Of a stretch of 64,000 nt of DNA, positions 53,946 to 61,395 are shown piece after piece; within the stretch, counting starts at the first letter, position 1, and each line of letters begins with the position of its first letter. The DNA comes from JAWLGZ01 sp041690635 (GTDB lineage Bacteria > Pseudomonadota > Gammaproteobacteria > Thiohalomonadales > Thiohalomonadaceae): assembly GCA_041690635.1 (NCBI GenBank), contig JAWLGZ010000002.1, forward strand, positions 124,001-188,000. The letters are read 5' to 3'. A program made the translations under genes and the position numbers. The notes beneath the pieces are model-generated. The model was not told the DNA's origin and made no database searches. It was given only the letters and a program-made list of their open reading frames with translations.

Positions 53946-53970
53946 AACGCCCGCGTTCGCGGGCGTTTTT
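53946..53970 (+). terminator. Intrinsic terminator immediately before aguA
   Basis: AACGCCCGC and GCGGGCGTT form a nine-base perfect stem with a GTTC loop, running into TTTTT. It ends 15 bases upstream of the aguA ATG. Confidence 0.9.
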
Positions 53971-53985
53971 GATCCCGAATCCATA

Positions 53986-55026
53986 ATGCCGACCAACACC
54001 CGGATACTCCCCGCCGAATGGGCGCCCCAAAGCGGCGTCATGCTCACCTGGCCCCACGGCCACGGGGACTGGGCGCCCCACCTGGCGCGCGTCACCCCGA
54101 CCTTTGTCGCCATTGCCCGCGAGGTGGCGAAGCGGGAGAAGCTGCTGGTCACCTGTTACGACGAGTCCCACCGGGCCGAAGTTCAGCGGCAGCTGACCGA
54201 AGGTGAGGTGGCGATGGAGCAGGTCCGTCTCGCGGTGGCCCCGTCCAACGACACTTGGGCGCGGGATCACGGCCCCATCACGGTACTGGAAGCGGGACAG
54301 CCGCGGCTGCTCGACTTTGTCTTCAACGGCTGGGGGCGCAAGCACGCGTCCGCCCTCGACAACCGGCTCACCGGACGCCTGCACGATGCCGGGGTGTTCG
54401 ACGAGGTGCCGCTGGAGCGGTTCGACCTGGTACTCGAAGGGGGCAGCATCGACAGCGACGGCGAGGGCACGCTGCTGACCACCCGCCGCTGTCTGCTCTC
54501 CCCCGAACGCAATCCCCAGTACGACTGTGTGGGGCTGGAACTCATGTTCGCCCGCCTGTTCGGCACCCGACGCGTCCTGTGGCTGGACCACGGTGAGCTG
54601 TCCGGCGACGACACCGACGCCCACGTGGACACGCTGGCCCGCTTCTGCGACGCCCGGACCATCGCCCACGTCACCTGCGACGACCCCACCGACCCCCATT
54701 ACGAACCGCTGGCACGAATGGCGGAGGAGCTGGCGGGGTTCCGGGATCAGGATGGTGAACCCTATCGCCTGGTCCCGCTGCCTCTGCCGGCGCCCCAATA
54801 TGACGAGGAGGGCCAGCGCCTGCCGGCCACCCACGCCAACTTCCTCATCATCGACGGCGCGGTACTGGTACCCACCTATGACGATCCGACCGATGCGCTC
54901 GCCCTCGAGCGGCTCGCCGCCGCCTTCCCCGATCGGGAAGTGGTGAGCATCGACTGCCGCTCATTGATCCTCCAGTACGGCAGCCTCCACTGCGTCACCA
55001 TGCAGCTTCCGGTGGGCGTGATTTGA
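53986..55026 (+). CDS. aguA: Agmatine deiminase
   Basis: This 346-residue enzyme turns agmatine into N-carbamoylputrescine and ammonia. Motifs are EWAPQSGVMLTWPHGHGDWA at the N-terminus, SNDTWARDHGPITV (~85-98, substrate-binding Asp), VLEGGSIDSDGEGTLLTT with the guanidino-binding Glu/Asp, LDHGELSGDDTDAHVD with catalytic His, and the nucleophile Cys in GSLHCVTMQLP near the C-terminus. aguB follows about 100 bp later. No Shine-Dalgarno is evident, and a terminator sits just upstream, so the mRNA may be leaderless. Confidence 0.94.
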   Translation: MPTNTRILPAEWAPQSGVMLTWPHGHGDWAPHLARVTPTFVAIAREVAKREKLLVTCYDESHRAEVQRQLTEGEVAMEQVRLAVAPSNDTWARDHGPITVLEAGQPRLLDFVFNGWGRKHASALDNRLTGRLHDAGVFDEVPLERFDLVLEGGSIDSDGEGTLLTTRRCLLSPERNPQYDCVGLELMFARLFGTRRVLWLDHGELSGDDTDAHVDTLARFCDARTIAHVTCDDPTDPHYEPLARMAEELAGFRDQDGEPYRLVPLPLPAPQYDEEGQRLPATHANFLIIDGAVLVPTYDDPTDALALERLAAAFPDREVVSIDCRSLILQYGSLHCVTMQLPVGVI

Positions 55027-55038
55027 ACCATTGACGTA

Positions 55039-55097
55039 GGGCGCAATCCTATTGCGCCGCGTGAGCGGAAAGGTACGATCGGCGCACGATTGCGCCC
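55039..55097. repeat. REP-like inverted repeat between aguA and aguB
   Basis: GGGCGCAATCCTATTGCGCC at 55039-55058 is identical to the arm at 40659-40678. The opposite arm, GGCGCACGATTGCGCCC at 55081-55097, has lost three bases. The centres of the two elements share TGAGCGGAA. It is a member of the same dispersed family. Confidence 0.85.
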
Positions 55098-55125
55098 TGC
55101 GGGTGCCTCTGGGGTGATTCGAGCG

Positions 55126-56010
55126 ATGAATAAGACACTGACGGTCGGTCTCGTACAACACGCCTGCGATGAGGATCGTGAGGCCAACCTGGCCGCGACC
55201 ATTGCCGGCATCCGCGAGGCCGCGGGCAAGGGTGCCCGGCTGGTGCTGCTGCAGGAGCTGCATACCGGCGTCTACTTCTGCCAGACCGAAGATCCGGCCC
55301 GGTTCGACCAGGCCGAACCGATCCCCGGCCCCACCACCGAGGCCCTGGGCCAGGTGGCGGCGGAACTGGGGGTGGTCATCGTTGCCTCACTGTTCGAGCG
55401 GCGCGCCGCCGGTCTCTACCACAACACCGCAGTGGTACTGGAGGCGGACGGTACGATCGTCGGACGCTACCGCAAGATGCACATCCCGGACGATCCCGGC
55501 TATTACGAGAAGTTCTACTTCACCCCCGGCGATCTCGGGTTTGAACCCGTCGACACCTCGGTCGGCCGGCTCGGGGTGCTGGTGTGCTGGGACCAGTGGT
55601 ACCCGGAGGCGGCACGCCTGATGGCGCTGGCCGGCGCGGAACTGCTGCTCTACCCCACCGCCATCGGCTGGGAGCCGACCGACCCGCAAGAAGAGCAGGC
55701 GCGCCAACTGGAGGCATGGGTCACGGTACAGCGTGGCCATGCGGTCGCCAACGGACTGCACCTGCTCGCCTGCAACCGCATTGGCAGCGAACCGGACCCG
55801 GCCGGTGGTGCCGGTATCCACTTCTGGGGCAACAGCTTCATCGCCGGTCCCCAGGGTGAGTTCATCGCCCGCGCCCCGGTGGAGAGCCCGACGGTACTCA
55901 CCGCCACCCTCGACCTCACCCGCAGCGAGACAGTGCGGCGCATGTGGCCGTTCCTGCGCGACCGGCGGATCGATGCGTACGGGGATCTGGGGAGGCGGTT
56001 TCGGGATTGA
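55126..56010 (+). CDS. aguB: N-carbamoylputrescine amidase
   Basis: This 294-residue nitrilase-superfamily enzyme releases putrescine, CO2 and NH3 from N-carbamoylputrescine. The Glu-Lys-Cys triad is in LLQELHTGVYFCQ (~45), YRKMHIPDDPGYYEKFYF (~118) and LVCWDQWYPEAARLMAL (~155). ATG 55126 begins MNKTLTVGLVQHACDEDREA, the family N-terminus. With aguA it completes the arginine-decarboxylase route to putrescine; the decarboxylase is not in the window. Confidence 0.95.
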   Translation: MNKTLTVGLVQHACDEDREANLAATIAGIREAAGKGARLVLLQELHTGVYFCQTEDPARFDQAEPIPGPTTEALGQVAAELGVVIVASLFERRAAGLYHNTAVVLEADGTIVGRYRKMHIPDDPGYYEKFYFTPGDLGFEPVDTSVGRLGVLVCWDQWYPEAARLMALAGAELLLYPTAIGWEPTDPQEEQARQLEAWVTVQRGHAVANGLHLLACNRIGSEPDPAGGAGIHFWGNSFIAGPQGEFIARAPVESPTVLTATLDLTRSETVRRMWPFLRDRRIDAYGDLGRRFRD

Positions 56011-56233
56011 AAGGCAGGGGCTCGGGGCTGGGGATTAGGAGCTAGGGAATGAGCGCGCTTCGCGCGCGTTATCGAAGAGAGTCACAAGCAAAGCGAGTCG
56101 CTACCTAGCCCCTAGCCCCTAGCCCCTAGCCCTTAGCCCCTAGCCCCTAGCCCCTAGCCCCTAGCCCCTAGCAACCAGCGCCCGAATTGCCGACAATGCG
56201 GTCTTCCCTTCAGGCAACCTCCGCCAGACTCCG
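56011..56233. repeat. Tandem TAGCCCC array with flanking palindromes
   Basis: Ten TAG-starting units of the 7-mer TAGCCCC run from 56106 to 56172, with exact 7-bp spacing and one C-to-T variant just before the fifth unit. Upstream lie GGCTCGGGGCTGGGGATTAGG (in part the inverse of the array) and GCGCGCTTCGCGCGC, a perfect hairpin. No gene is seen. The remainder up to 56233 carries no clear signal for the next gene. Confidence 0.8.
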
Positions 56234-57367
56234 ATGATTGTCATCCTGCAACCGAACGTCGGCCGCGAGACGACCGAATTCCGGGAGACGATGGAGCATC
56301 TCTCCCGCCTGCCCAACATCACCGTCCGGGTCCACGAGGAGCACGGTACCCAGCAGGTGCTGACTGAACTCTACCTCGTCGGCGAGACCGCCCGGCTCGA
56401 AGCCAAGGACATCGAGGTCCTGCCCGGTGTCGAGCGGGTGGTCCGGGTGTCGGAGGAGTACCGCATCCTCGGCCGCCATCGGGACGACAAGCGCTCCACC
56501 CACTTCGAATACAACGGCGTGCGCTTCGGCCAGGACACGCTGAACCTCTTCGCCGGGCTCTGCGCGGTGGATACCCCGGAGCATGTGGAGATCATGATGC
56601 GGACGCTGCGCGACCACGGGCAGGTCTGCACCCGCATGGGCGCCTACAAGCCGCGCACCAGCCCCTACGCCTTCCAGGGCCACGGCAAGGCGTGCCTGCC
56701 TTATGTGTTCGAGCTGGCCGGCAAGTACGGCATCAAGGTGATCGCCATGGAGATCACCCACGAGAGCCACATCGAGGAGATCCACGACGCCCTGGAACAG
56801 ACCGGGCAGCCGACCGGCGTGATGCTCCAGATCGGCACCCGCAACACGCAGAATTTCGAACTGCTCAAGCACACCGGGCGGCAGCGCGAATTCCCGGTGC
56901 TGCTGAAGCGCGGCTTCGGCATCACGCTCGAGGAGTCCCTGAACGCCGCCGAATACCTGGCAAGCGAGGGCAACCACCGGGTGGTCTTCGGCCTGCGTGG
57001 CATGAAGACCAACATGGGCGACCCGCACCGCAACTTTGTCGATTTCGCCCACGTTCCGGTGGTCAAGCGGCTCACCCGCATGCCGGTCTGCATCGACCCG
57101 TCCCACTCCGTTGGGGGGCGATTCGTCTCCTCGGACCGGTTGCCGGATGTATTCCACGTCACCGCTCAGGGGGTGATCGCCGGGGCCAACATGATCCTGG
57201 TGGATTTCCACCCGAAGCCGAGCGCCGCGCTGGTGGACGGCCCTCAGGCACTGCTGCTGCGCGAGTTGCCCTACTTCCTCGAGGACATCCGCATCGCCCG
57301 TGAGGCCTACGAACGGCGCACCGCACTCGCCGAAGCGATGGTCGCTGAGGAGGTCCGTGAGGGGTGA
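56234..57367 (+). CDS. DAHP synthase family protein (type I-beta-like, divergent)
   Basis: This 377-residue protein has an N-terminal ferredoxin-like regulatory domain (~1-70) and a DAHP synthase/KDO8P synthase barrel. Recognisable motifs are FAGLCAVDTPEH (in place of AGPCSVE), MGAYKPRTSPYAFQG, VLLKRGFG, CIDPSHSVGGRF and a C-terminal VDGPQALLLRELP. DAHP synthase joins PEP and erythrose-4-phosphate to start aromatic amino-acid synthesis. The usual metal-binding Glu of IEVHP appears as Asp here (ILVDFHPKP), and the GPCS loop is GLCA. A standard or altered specificity is therefore open. It overlaps the downstream regulator by four bases. Confidence 0.85.
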   Translation: MIVILQPNVGRETTEFRETMEHLSRLPNITVRVHEEHGTQQVLTELYLVGETARLEAKDIEVLPGVERVVRVSEEYRILGRHRDDKRSTHFEYNGVRFGQDTLNLFAGLCAVDTPEHVEIMMRTLRDHGQVCTRMGAYKPRTSPYAFQGHGKACLPYVFELAGKYGIKVIAMEITHESHIEEIHDALEQTGQPTGVMLQIGTRNTQNFELLKHTGRQREFPVLLKRGFGITLEESLNAAEYLASEGNHRVVFGLRGMKTNMGDPHRNFVDFAHVPVVKRLTRMPVCIDPSHSVGGRFVSSDRLPDVFHVTAQGVIAGANMILVDFHPKPSAALVDGPQALLLRELPYFLEDIRIAREAYERRTALAEAMVAEEVREG

Positions 57368-58035
57368 TTTCGGCCGCCTCCAACGACTGGATCAAACGCT
57401 TCCCGGCACTCCAGGCGCTGGACGACCCGACTTGGCACTCGATTCTTGCTTCCGCCCGGCTGGTCGAGGTGCCGGCCGGGACCATCGTGTTCCATGACGG
57501 CGATCCCTGCCGCTACTACATGCTGGTGCTGGAGGGATCGGTACGGGTGCAGAAGGTGGCCGAGAACGGTCGTGAGATCACCCTCTACCGGGTGCGGGGT
57601 GGAGACTCCTGCGTACTGACCACCTCCAGTCTGCTGGCGGGCGAGGTCTACCCGGCAGAGGGGATCGCAGAAACCGCGGTCACCGCGGTCACCATCCCGC
57701 TGGAACGATTCCAGGAGGGACTCGCGACTTCGCCCGGTTTTCGCCGCTTCATCTTCGCCTCCTACGGCCAGCGGATCAGCAGCCTGATCATGCTGATCGA
57801 GGAGGTGGCCTTCGGCCGGCTGGACAGCCGTCTGGCCCAGCGCCTGCTCGAGCGTGGTAGCAGCACCCCGGTCATCGAAGTCACGCATCAGGTACTCGCC
57901 GCCGAATTGGGCACCGCCCGCGAGGTGGTCAGCCGCCAGTTGAAGGAGTTGGAGCACAAAGGGTGCGTGCGCCTGCACCGTGGACGTATCGAACTGCTCG
58001 ACCTCCCTGCATTGCGCCGGCTCGCCGGGGGTTAG
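57364..58035 (+). CDS. Crp/Fnr family transcriptional regulator
   Basis: This 223-residue regulator starts with GTG overlapping the previous stop (GTGA). The cyclic-nucleotide-binding-like fold covers ~15-130 (VPAGTIVFHDGDPCRYYMLVLEGSVRVQ, quoted here as two strands VPAGTIVFHDGDPC and MLVLEGSVRVQ). GDSCVLTTSSLLAG and YPAEGIAETAV are typical of a Crp/Fnr subgroup. The C-terminal winged helix has VTHQVLAAELGTAREVVSRQ. The N-terminal Fe-S cysteines of Fnr are missing, so it is not an oxygen sensor of that kind. The effector is unknown. Confidence 0.9.
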   Translation: MISAASNDWIKRFPALQALDDPTWHSILASARLVEVPAGTIVFHDGDPCRYYMLVLEGSVRVQKVAENGREITLYRVRGGDSCVLTTSSLLAGEVYPAEGIAETAVTAVTIPLERFQEGLATSPGFRRFIFASYGQRISSLIMLIEEVAFGRLDSRLAQRLLERGSSTPVIEVTHQVLAAELGTAREVVSRQLKELEHKGCVRLHRGRIELLDLPALRRLAGG

Positions 58036-58168
58036 CCAGCGGTCCAGCACGGTGGTGCCTCCTTGCCTCGCCCTTGAACCTGCCGCCCGCTCCCCGGAAC
58101 CCGGGTCGTTGCGGCCGCCGCGCCGATAGGGCACAGTAGATCTGTTTTCCCTCCAAGGAACGGCCCCC

Positions 58169-60340
58169 ATGCCCCAGCATAAGCATCTGCCCGACGGCGA
58201 AAACGGCGCTTATCGCGTCGTCTGGGGACCGCAACGGTTTTACCTCTCGATCGGCTGGAAGACCCTCATCGCGTTCGCGCTGGTGGTGTTCGTTCCGATG
58301 TTCGGCCTGATGCACATCACCGGCTTCACCCTACGCGCAGCCATGGAGGGCGAGTCTCTCCGCGCCCTGGAGGCCAACCTGCGCGGCGCCTGGCGTGTCT
58401 ACCATGAACGGATCAACACGGTAAGCTCCTCGCTGGTTCAGACGGCCGCCAGTCCATACGTGAAGGCCGCGTTGCGCGACGGCGATGAGCAGCAACTGAC
58501 CGAACTGCTGCGCCGACAGGAGGCACTGCTGCCGTTTACCGACGTCTGGCTCATCACCGGTCCCGATCGACGGGTCCTGGTGCGGCGATCGGGGCCAATC
58601 GGACAGCGGATCTCCCTGAACGAGATGATCGCCCGCGCCTACACGTCGGCCGAACCGATCACCTCCACCGAACTGCTTCCCAGCCAGATCTTCCTCGAAG
58701 AGAATGCCCGACTACGCGGCAATCTCGCACCCGAGGTGATGACCCAGGTCGTGGTGGTGCCGGTACAGGATAACGGTGAGGTCATCGGCGCCCTGGCGGG
58801 CATCATCATGCTCAATGAAGACGACTGGCTGCCCAATGCCATCCACGATTACCTGAGCATCGACGCGGCCCTGTTCAGTTCGCTGATCCAGGAGTCGCGG
58901 ATCATTGCCGCCTCACAGCGGCCGAACAACATCTGGGCCACCGGTCTGCTCGCCCCTACGGTACTCAACGATCACGTCCGCAGCGGGCGGATCTTCCGCG
59001 GGCATATCAACGTCAACGGCATCCCGAGCTTCATCATCTCCGAGCCGATCACCAACCTTGCGGGCGAGCCGATTGGCGCACTCTCCATCGGTGTGCGCAG
59101 TGACAACATCGAGCAGCTGATTGCCGACAACGCCCGCAACATTTACATCTTTCTAGGCCTCGGTTTCCTGCTCTCGGTGGTCATTGCCTATCTGGCCTAC
59201 CGTGACACCATGACCCCGTTGCGAGCCCTGATGGGCGCCATGGGCTCCTTTGCCGATGGTAATCTGAACGCACGTACCGACCTCCGGACCAAGGACGAAT
59301 TCGAGGGGGTCGGCGAAGGCTTCAACCGCATGGCCCAGGCGGTTCAGGAGCATCAGGAGCGCGTAGAGAGCTTCAACTCCCTCACCAGCCTGCTGATCAC
59401 CAGCCTCAAGCCACGTGAACTCCTGCAGAAAGTGTTGAACAAGGTGGTGGAACTCACCACTTCGCAAGCGGGAGTCATCTATCTCGCAGAGACCGACGGA
59501 CGTGAGCAAAACCTGTCCCCCTACGTCGCCTATGCGGTCGATCTGGAACAGATGCCGCGATTACGTTTTGGGCAGGGTTTGCCGGGCGAAGCAGCGGTGC
59601 AGCGACGGGTCATCCATGCGAAGCAGATCCCGAGCGACTGCAAGGTCAATGTGAACTTCGGTGTCGCCGACACCCTGCCGAAGGAGGTCGCCCTCATCCC
59701 CATCATCTATCAGGAGCGGGTGCTCGGGGTGATGCTGCTCGGCACCTTGAACGGCTTCCGCCCGAGTGAGATGGCCCTGCTGGAGTACATGGCCAACCAG
59801 GTGGCGGTGGTACTCGAAAACGCACTCACCCACCAGGAGGTGGAGCGCCTCTCGATCACCGATGGCCTGACCGGCGTCTTCAACCGAAGCTATATCACCG
59901 AACGCATGGAGGCGGAGTTCGCCCGTGCCCAGCGCTACCACTCCGAACTCTCCCTGCTCATGATCGACGTGGATCATTTCAAGCAGATCAACGACCATTA
60001 CGGACACCAGGTGGGCGATCAGGCTCTCATTGCTGTCGCCGATGCACTTCGCCGCACGATGCGCGGCAGCGATCTGCTGGGCCGCTACGGCGGTGAAGAG
60101 TTCGTGGTACTCCTGCCCCAGACGGGAGGTACCGACGGACAGGTGACCGCGGAGAAAGTGCGACAGACGATCGAGCAGCTTCGTTTGTCGGCGCTCGGTG
60201 GACAGCCCGTCACCGTCAGTATCGGACTGGCTGCCTACCCGGACGATATCGGATCCCTTGATGACCTGATCCGGAAGGCGGATGAAGCGCTCTACCGTGC
60301 CAAAGCAGAGGGGCGCAACCGGGTGATAACTGCAGCCTGA
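58169..60340 (+). CDS. Membrane diguanylate cyclase (Cache-like sensor, HAMP, GAF, GGDEF)
   Basis: This 723-residue protein makes cyclic di-GMP. TM1 is at ~31-52, followed by a periplasmic double-Cache-like domain (~55-320), TM2 at ~323-343, HAMP (~345-400, ending FNRMAQAV) and GAF (~410-555). The GGDEF domain has RYGGEEFVVLLP (~639-650). The RxxD inhibitory site (RGSD at ~632) lies five residues before GGEEF, so product inhibition is expected. No EAL domain is present. Two sensor modules suggest integration of an external and an internal signal. Confidence 0.94.
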   Translation: MPQHKHLPDGENGAYRVVWGPQRFYLSIGWKTLIAFALVVFVPMFGLMHITGFTLRAAMEGESLRALEANLRGAWRVYHERINTVSSSLVQTAASPYVKAALRDGDEQQLTELLRRQEALLPFTDVWLITGPDRRVLVRRSGPIGQRISLNEMIARAYTSAEPITSTELLPSQIFLEENARLRGNLAPEVMTQVVVVPVQDNGEVIGALAGIIMLNEDDWLPNAIHDYLSIDAALFSSLIQESRIIAASQRPNNIWATGLLAPTVLNDHVRSGRIFRGHINVNGIPSFIISEPITNLAGEPIGALSIGVRSDNIEQLIADNARNIYIFLGLGFLLSVVIAYLAYRDTMTPLRALMGAMGSFADGNLNARTDLRTKDEFEGVGEGFNRMAQAVQEHQERVESFNSLTSLLITSLKPRELLQKVLNKVVELTTSQAGVIYLAETDGREQNLSPYVAYAVDLEQMPRLRFGQGLPGEAAVQRRVIHAKQIPSDCKVNVNFGVADTLPKEVALIPIIYQERVLGVMLLGTLNGFRPSEMALLEYMANQVAVVLENALTHQEVERLSITDGLTGVFNRSYITERMEAEFARAQRYHSELSLLMIDVDHFKQINDHYGHQVGDQALIAVADALRRTMRGSDLLGRYGGEEFVVLLPQTGGTDGQVTAEKVRQTIEQLRLSALGGQPVTVSIGLAAYPDDIGSLDDLIRKADEALYRAKAEGRNRVITAA

Positions 60341-60428
60341 ACGCCCTCGACTGGCCGGCGTGGGCACATCGACGCCGTGCCAAGGGGTCACTGGACTACC
60401 CAAAACCCTCCCCTTGAACGAACCCCGC

Positions 60429-60447
60429 AGGCCGGGACTTCCGGCCT
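60429..60447. repeat. Short hairpin after the sigma-54 regulator relic
   Basis: AGGCCGG and CCGGCCT pair around GACTT. On the reverse strand the text CGTAGGCCGGAAGTCCCGGC resembles common extragenic repeats. It lies just beyond the stop of the HTH relic at 60458. Confidence 0.5.
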
Positions 60448-60457
60448 ACGGGCGAAT

Positions 60458-60560
60458 TCATTCGACCGCACGTTCCTGCAAATAGTGGTAGCGATTGATC
60501 CCCAGCTTCTTGATTCGGGATGCCAGCGTGGTCGGCTTCACGTCCAGCAGTTCCGCCGCC
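60458..60560 (-). pseudogene. Remnant of a sigma-54 activator: Fis-type HTH C-terminus only
   Basis: The reverse strand encodes AAELLDVKPTTLASRIKKLG, then INRYHYLQERAVE and a stop. This is a textbook C-terminal helix-turn-helix of a sigma-54 enhancer-binding protein. Further upstream (to about 60615) traces such as AIEQAG can be read, but only across frame changes and stop codons. No AAA+ domain is present. It is therefore a truncated, decayed gene, distinct from the intact activator at 2281. Confidence 0.8.
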
Positions 60561-60739
60561 TAAAGGCCACCGGCCGTCACGGCGATGCCGCCCCGGCCTG
60601 CTCAATCGCCTAAGAAAGCACTTCGAACCCTCCCCCGCCACAGCCTGATCGAGACTCACCTGGCCGGCAGCACGACCGCCACCCGGACTCCTTCGTCGGC
60701 ACCCCACCCGAGCCCATCGAAACCTCATCCGGAAGCAGG

Positions 60740-60769
60740 TTCGGCCCGCGCGATCCTGCGCGGGCCGAA
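60740..60769. repeat. Perfect 12-bp hairpin
   Basis: TTCGGCCCGCGC and GCGCGGGCCGAA are exact complements around a GATCCT loop. It immediately precedes direct-repeat copy 1. No U-run follows. Confidence 0.7.
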
Positions 60770-60782
60770 AGTTCACATTCAT

Positions 60783-60957
60783 GACACATTCACCCCAAAA
60801 GGTTGCCCCGAGCGCCAATGCCACGTTTAATCGAGGGAAATCAACAGCCGTCCGCGAGCGTTCCCAGGCGCGGAAGCGTAATAAGAAGAGAACTACCCAT
60901 CGCCACTGAAACCACACAGAGGCAGAACCACGGCTCGCCACCAGCGGTGGCTGGCTG
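60783..60957. repeat. Direct repeat copy 1 (about 175 bp)
   Basis: It runs from GACACATTCACCCCAAAAGG to GCGGTGGCTGGCTG. It matches 61054-61227 over its whole length with scattered substitutions and one indel; the block CGGAAGCGTAATAAGAAGAG is identical in both. Confidence 0.85.
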
Positions 60958-61023
60958 TTCCGCGTGCTACAAGGCGAGACTGATCCCCGGCCCCTCAGCC
61001 CACCGTGGCAGACGTGGGAAGGA

Positions 61024-61048
61024 TTTATTTTACTCTGACCCCAATTAT
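61024..61048. repeat. Left 25-bp terminal inverted repeat of the membrane-protein cassette
   Basis: It contains TTTATTTTACTCTGACCCC followed by AATTAT. It is the complement of 63384-63408 at 23 of 25 positions. The core ACTCTGACCCCAA is identical in both. Confidence 0.8.
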
Positions 61049-61053
61049 CCATC

Positions 61054-61227
61054 GACACATTCCCCCAAAAGGTTGCCCCGAGCGCCAAATCCACGTTTAA
61101 TCGAGGGAAATAAACAGCCGCCCGCCAGCCTTCCTTGGCGCGGAAGCGTAATAAGAAGAGAACTACCCATCGCCACCAATGCCACACAGAGGCAGAACCA
61201 CGGGTCGCCACCAGCGGTGGCTGGCTG
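61054..61227. repeat. Direct repeat copy 2 (about 175 bp)
   Basis: This second copy of the 60783-60957 repeat lies just inside the left inverted repeat of the cassette, in the same orientation, at an offset of 270 bp. Confidence 0.85.
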
Positions 61228-61395
61228 CGTTCGATTCAGGCCGAACGTACGTCTCGCCAGCCTCCCCCTTTCTGCTGCATACCCCGATTCGCAAACTCGG
61301 CACAGTAAAGCCGCACTCGCGACCATCAGGGCACTGAGGGACGTGGGTCGGTCTCAGAACAAAACGGATGCAAACCACTTGGAAGGGGACCTGCA

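Larger units (their letters stand above)
60561..61395. other. Non-coding stretch with repeats before the membrane cassette
   Basis: No supported gene is seen. It contains the decaying upstream part of the HTH relic, a perfect hairpin at 60740-60769, two direct copies of a repeat of about 175 bp and the left 25-bp inverted repeat of the cassette. Long reverse frames cross it, but their repeated Trp/Arg-rich text only reflects the duplicated DNA. Confidence 0.7.

Noticed and set aside
56106..56172. Tandem 7-bp units considered as a CRISPR array
   Set aside because: Units are 7 bp with no spacers and no cas genes nearby; it is a simple tandem repeat.
60396..61211. 271-codon reverse frame with internal repeated Trp/Arg-rich segments
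   Set aside because: The repetition only mirrors the two direct DNA repeats. It also runs through the HTH relic in the wrong frame, so it is not a protein.
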